Origin: Candidatus Thorarchaeota archaeon MP8T_1
GTDB taxonomy: Archaea; Asgardarchaeota; Thorarchaeia; Thorarchaeales; Thorarchaeaceae
NCBI GenBank assembly: GCA_002825465.1
Contig: PJER01000046.1
Coordinates: forward strand, 1-17,390
DNA length: 17,390 bases
Direction: 5' to 3'
A program made the translations under genes and the position numbers. Under the pieces are notes generated by a model. The model ran no database searches and had not been told where the DNA came from. It saw only the letters and a program-made list of their open reading frames with translations. Numbering within the stretch: the stretch's first letter is position 1; the number at the start of each line of letters is the position of its first letter. Below are positions 14,501 through 17,390 of this stretch, in pieces.

Positions 14501-17390
14501 ACTAATGTATCAAATGCATCCGCATAGAGTGGAGTCCAAGATGTCCAGTTGACATCTACATCGATTATTCCCACTGACATACTAATTGAGAAATTGTATT
14601 GAAACTGATAGTTGCCATTGATATCTGTGAACTTCTCAAAGGTCCAAGTTCCAGAGGCATTGACCCAGTGGATGTATACCTTCTGAAAAGCGATGGGGGT
14701 TCCGTTGGAAAACTGAAGTGTACCATAGAGGAGTGCAGTCTCATTAAGGTGATAGGTAGTGAAGTCCTCATTCACTGTGATCAATGTGGTTGTGGTTTCA
14801 ATCGACAGCGGTTGATGCACAGACCCGCCATCTGCAATGTTTGAGAACAGTGAAGTGTAGTTCGCCCAGACTGTAACAATTTCGATGTTATGTCCCATTG
14901 GAATTTGGTGATAGAATACGTAGCCACCTGAAGAATTTGTTAATACTGTACCAAGCAGGTAGTCGCCGGTTGAATTACCCCACCAGATATCTATTTCCAC
15001 AAAAGCTAGTGGAGAACTTGCATTCTCAGGCAATGTTACTACTCCTTGAATTCGAACAGTTTGGAGTAAGCGTACTGGATCAGGATTAGCCAAAATAGAT
15101 ATGGAAACATCGTACCGTTTTATGCTGGAGAAGAGATGGGGGAGGAGTTCGGAGTCTGCGAGGGCAGGCTCTGTAGAATTGAAGAATGCCCAGTATTCCA
15201 CAGGACCTTCGTATCCAGCAGGGATTGTATAATTCACCTCAAAATAGCCATCTGAAGCAGTAAGAACTGGACCCAAATTAATAGGAACGCCTGTGTTCCA
15301 CCAAATATCAATCCACTGACCACCGATACCAGAGGCATTTGCAACATGGGTGAGATATCCCCAGATTGTGACTTCTTGACCAATGAACAATGGATCAGGA
15401 AGAGGATTCATCCAAAGATTAGTTCCACCTGCACCAACATCGATTGGAATTGAGATACTCCAATTGCCTACGATATATTGCCAGCTTAAGGGATTTGTCC
15501 AATTTGCTCTGGCAAAATAGGTTCCATCAGGTTGAGCCAAAGGAATCACGTAGCTCCACTGGAAACCACCAGTCGAATTCAGCGACCGTGTGGTATTCGC
15601 TTGAGAGCCAAAGAAAACTCCCACACTCTGACCAGCAGGAAGAAGTGTCCCGTTTAGAAAACGGATTGCCCCATCATAATCAATAGTTCCACCAGCAAAC
15701 GTCGTCGTAGGATTCACACTGAAGTCAAATTCAATTTTTCCCCAGACTGTAATGGTTGAATTGTCAGCCGATCGAGCCTCTCGGAGCCGTGGAATCGGGC
15801 CATCCCAATCTCCTGCATACCAAGACCATACTTTATGAGTGCCAACCTTCATCAGTGTAAAATTCATTGGGTCTACATAGACGTCGAGATCGTAGTAACC
15901 ATACTCATCAATGAAGGCATCTCCCACAACACTTTCGTCCCACATAATCTGGATATACTTGTTATCATAGAGAGAACTATTGACAGGAATTCCATTTACT
16001 GTCATAATTCCGAAAACATGTACAGTATCTTCCCAGTATGCAATATGCGTGTCAATGCCCTGACTCACATTCAGTTCTTGAGTTTCACTAATTACAAATC
16101 CGTTGCCTTGACGAGTTTGACCAAACATGGGTGATGGTGTTCCAACAGCAAAAACTGCGGTTGCGTTCACGACAGTGAAGTAAGGATTAAGCCAAGTTGC
16201 TGAGAGTATATGATAACTCACTGTAGCATCTACTGGAAACACGTAGGTGACATTAGCAATAGGCAAGTCGGGGAACTGACCAATCGTAGCAGCCCCTATG
16301 AATTGAGAGTCTGTTTCATCATGAAAGAGGATAGCTTCGGGAGTGGTAATTGGGACTCCATCGACTGAGATCGATGCACTGAGACCGAAGGGAGTTCCAA
16401 TCTCAGCCCATGGTTGCCCATCACTTGGCCATACTAGTAGTTCGATATTCGGAACAGGTGTGTTGATAGGATCTTCACCACCGCCAAATCCATCGGGGAG
16501 AGGCGAAGGTATTACCTGAATCCACTCACCCTCCGTTGCGCCTGACATAGGAATATACACTTCAACCCAGAAAGTCATGTGACGAACCATCACTGTCCGG
16601 AAATCGAACACTGGATCTGATTCACCCAAGGCATAGCCGCTCACAACTCTTGCAGGTATGCCAAGGTATCGCATAAAGACTGCATACGCAGTAGCAAAGT
16701 GTTGAGGAAGACCGTTCCCACGCTCCAAGAACCAGTCTGTCACCTCTTGACCTTGTGGAAAGTCAGTAAGTGCAGCAGTAGTGAGATTGAGCTCAAAGGT
16801 GCTCTGGAAATATGTCTTAACCGCCATTGCCTTTTCATATGCATTGTTTCCGACACCTGAGAATTGAGTGATATTATCTCTGACTCGTTGAGTCAGTGCT
16901 GGAAGTTGTACATAATTCGAAGTCCAACCAGGAGCAGCACTGCCTTGCAGCGCATTAGCAATGACATTGGCGATATCTTGATTCACGAAGGTGATTTGAA
17001 AACTTACAGGAACATGCTCACCTGTTGTCCCTTGAATGAGTGTGTTGAGCAGGAGAGTCCCATAGTCATCTGTTTCTAACTCAAAGTACATGAATCTAGA
17101 GGGATTGTCTTCCAGCCAATTGCTACCATCAAACGAATAGGTCTTGAAGGATCCGTCAATGATACGAATTGAAGGGAATAGTGAGGGTAGCTCTATGGAC
17201 CCAACTTCTCCACCGGCGGTTGCATTGAAGACAACTGTGTAGATGGGATTGGTAGCTGCGCTGACGGGAATCAGCTCTGCTGATGTAAGAGGCCTTGCAG
17301 AACTGGGATTTGTTTTGGACCATCCTGCACCGTCATAGAAATCATAGGACTCCTGTCGCCATAACTGCCCTGGATCTTTTGGCGCAACAA
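11560..17390 (-). CDS. Giant TgpA-like surface protein: degenerate transglutaminase core, about 14 Ig-like domains, TM helix, DUF4129 (5'-partial)
   Basis: The frame stays open to the window edge, so the N-terminus is missing; about 1,942 residues are visible. Upstream of the first in-frame ATG (17091), the translation still reads as protein (QLWRQESYDFYDGAGWS), the usual lead-in to TgpA-type transglutaminases. The transglutaminase core spans about 16,500-16,850 (FATAYAVFMRYLGIPARVVSGY, FWVEVYIP), but all three catalytic positions are replaced: Cys by Pro (codon 16707-16705), His by Thr (16575-16573) and Asp by Ile (16512-16510). Repeated Ig-like beta domains (about 12,210-16,470) rich in N-x-S/T sequons follow. 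Then come a membrane helix (LIIAGILLIGAVIAVLAYLYI, about 12,000-11,930) and a cytoplasmic DUF4129 domain (LAYRTFEQMC to YEEARFSHHEMSRDRYE). It is the first visible gene of the operon. Likely a glycosylated surface scaffold or adhesin rather than an enzyme. Confidence 0.85.
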   Translation of the reverse strand, partial: VAPKDPGQLWRQESYDFYDGAGWSKTNPSSARPLTSAELIPVSAATNPIYTVVFNATAGGEVGSIELPSLFPSIRIIDGSFKTYSFDGSNWLEDNPSRFMYFELETDDYGTLLLNTLIQGTTGEHVPVSFQITFVNQDIANVIANALQGSAAPGWTSNYVQLPALTQRVRDNITQFSGVGNNAYEKAMAVKTYFQSTFELNLTTAALTDFPQGQEVTDWFLERGNGLPQHFATAYAVFMRYLGIPARVVSGYALGESDPVFDFRTVMVRHMTFWVEVYIPMSGATEGEWIQVIPSPLPDGFGGGEDPINTPVPNIELLVWPSDGQPWAEIGTPFGLSASISVDGVPITTPEAILFHDETDSQFIGAATIGQFPDLPIANVTYVFPVDATVSYHILSATWLNPYFTVVNATAVFAVGTPSPMFGQTRQGNGFVISETQELNVSQGIDTHIAYWEDTVHVFGIMTVNGIPVNSSLYDNKYIQIMWDESVVGDAFIDEYGYYDLDVYVDPMNFTLMKVGTHKVWSWYAGDWDGPIPRLREARSADNSTITVWGKIEFDFSVNPTTTFAGGTIDYDGAIRFLNGTLLPAGQSVGVFFGSQANTTRSLNSTGGFQWSYVIPLAQPDGTYFARANWTNPLSWQYIVGNWSISIPIDVGAGGTNLWMNPLPDPLFIGQEVTIWGYLTHVANASGIGGQWIDIWWNTGVPINLGPVLTASDGYFEVNYTIPAGYEGPVEYWAFFNSTEPALADSELLPHLFSSIKRYDVSISILANPDPVRLLQTVRIQGVVTLPENASSPLAFVEIDIWWGNSTGDYLLGTVLTNSSGGYVFYHQIPMGHNIEIVTVWANYTSLFSNIADGGSVHQPLSIETTTTLITVNEDFTTYHLNETALLYGTLQFSNGTPIAFQKVYIHWVNASGTWTFEKFTDINGNYQFQYNFSISMSVGIIDVDVNWTSWTPLYADAFDTLVPSIRLVKYDLEITLFAPTQIYLDENLYFDGILSYLGGSPPLIGEIIELSFWNGTGWQPIAYLPTNSTGGFNATLSFPTPVEYTYQFRLLYTSTDPLNNDAVEYFSVDTVKYTIVLDITALPNPVMLNETLTIHAFLYYQHNGTPIANADISIYWNNGTLFFLGNVTTNGTGHADLYYSGMDYDTIRSNIEVYGYYAGTVYRASVESIHTLVTLTQWLTEVYNVDTDWPTYRLTETVIVTGNLRFLSPSVPYAGVTVELLNGIDTLDSTVTLADGSFTLYWTIPQDQTVGFYDLVVRFQSLYPWIADSQAAVPQFEIYAPGYIWVSFTVTPTSPTEVYILENLIISGTVTWDNGSFYADSAITLFWGDPLGTWGFMKNVTTDGFGAFTTSYQVPADTSIGTRQVWAYIFPVGYATSGMSTPQTIIVARYTVIITASVDVTVVHLGEQITFYGTAQFANTSALDGYDIEIWWDGVLLNTAAISGGTYSYVHLVTYSQSLGVKSGYAQFNAPTAAFVDITQNFVDITVREYVDLYLDAQPVDDEFTRGDTVTVTGYVTNDGSFPADGVTIEVLANGMPTGFSGTTSAGGTFSIDIPIPYDQATGIYTLTIDSIGLFHDVLSSPSSWTISIFRDSAIDVMVTGGAFMPGENIVVTIQLHDDLGVPINGVTVHLFLNNTEIAAPFLTNGNGQTFVIPLPSPWTYVSGIFIVRAEYNGGSFTNGHNSNAIESIHLFTNVSFNLRSASRIDPGQAFVIEFELLDPEGHPIVNRSVDLNLNGSQIINQRTGLDGRISYRSSAYADGTILYIILTLTSVDAPDIVSVQFTIRIQTQGGNILQGTDLIIAGILLIGAVIAVLAYLYIVKGMFRSTVISRGVDIPTKLRNIKKLADAGKYGASITLAYRTFEQMCGTKMGSERSHAETAREYLDRVLQAIPLDATTVEQFVQTYEEARFSHHEMSRDRYETALRVFTDLYPRIDSSAPIE
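12210..16470 (-). repeat. Array of about 14 Ig-like domains within the giant surface protein
   Basis: Diverged domains of roughly 100-117 residues begin near 16460, 16110, 15760, 15435, 15119, 14810, 14480, 14175, 13860, 13540, 13225, 12930, 12625 and 12300 (estimates by eye). Each unit has an opening strand, often YDV/YDL/YTI-type, a segment such as LNETLTIHAFL or LGEQITFYGTA, then G-x-P or N-G-x-P, an x-I-x-W/L-x-W strand, a T-N-S/T-G-G/x turn and a closing strand. The DNA copies are not near-identical, so the array is old rather than recently expanded. Boundaries are approximate. Confidence 0.7.

Noticed and set aside
12210..16470. Recent tandem DNA duplication in the giant gene
   Set aside because: The repeats are visible only at protein-pattern level; neighbouring copies show no long nucleotide identity.
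1..17390. CRISPR arrays, tRNA or rRNA genes, insertion sequences
   Set aside because: I saw no regularly spaced identical repeats, no cloverleaf or rRNA-like stretches, and no transposase frames on either strand.

Overview
The window looks archaeal, and most probably comes from an Asgard archaeon (Thorarchaeota-like). Promoters are TATA-box type, Shine-Dalgarno sites are often strong, TTG and GTG starts are common, and the envelope genes are of a kind widespread in archaea. The main clue to Asgard is a tandem pair of small genes (2704-3534, minus strand) whose products fit the profilin fold pattern, an actin-regulating family known in prokaryotes from Asgard lineages. This placement rests on pattern recognition, not on a search.

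Layout. Positions 1-348 hold an unrecognised short reading frame at the window edge. Positions 349-1158 (+) encode a SAM-dependent methyltransferase with an N-terminal zinc-ribbon-like segment. Positions 1217-1542 (-) hold three tightly packed very small genes, too short for routine gene calling. Two of them end in the same C-terminal motif, and the cluster has its own TATA box, operator-like repeats and a terminator-like hairpin. Facing away from them is a winged-helix regulator (1833-2579, +) with a long leader containing a hairpin and a 7-codon upstream frame. Next come the two profilin-like genes (minus), a DUF167/YggU-family gene (3665-3967, +) that looks leaderless, and an OPT-family transporter (4059-6386, +).

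From 17390 down to 6404, everything is on the minus strand and forms one compact five-gene operon. In transcription order it encodes: a giant transglutaminase-like/Ig-repeat/DUF4129 surface protein, whose N-terminus lies beyond the window; a DUF4350-type membrane protein; a MoxR AAA+ ATPase; a DUF58/vWA-like protein; and a seven-helix membrane protein with a very basic tail. Gaps are 13, 17 and 18 nt, and the last junction overlaps by 4 nt. MoxR-DUF58-TgpA-like clusters are a known gene association thought to act in envelope or surface-protein maturation. Here the transglutaminase core has lost all three catalytic positions and carries about fourteen Ig-like domains, so it is more likely a surface scaffold or binding protein than an enzyme.

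The two most unusual items are the micro-gene cluster with its divergent regulator and the catalytically dead, Ig-extended transglutaminase protein.
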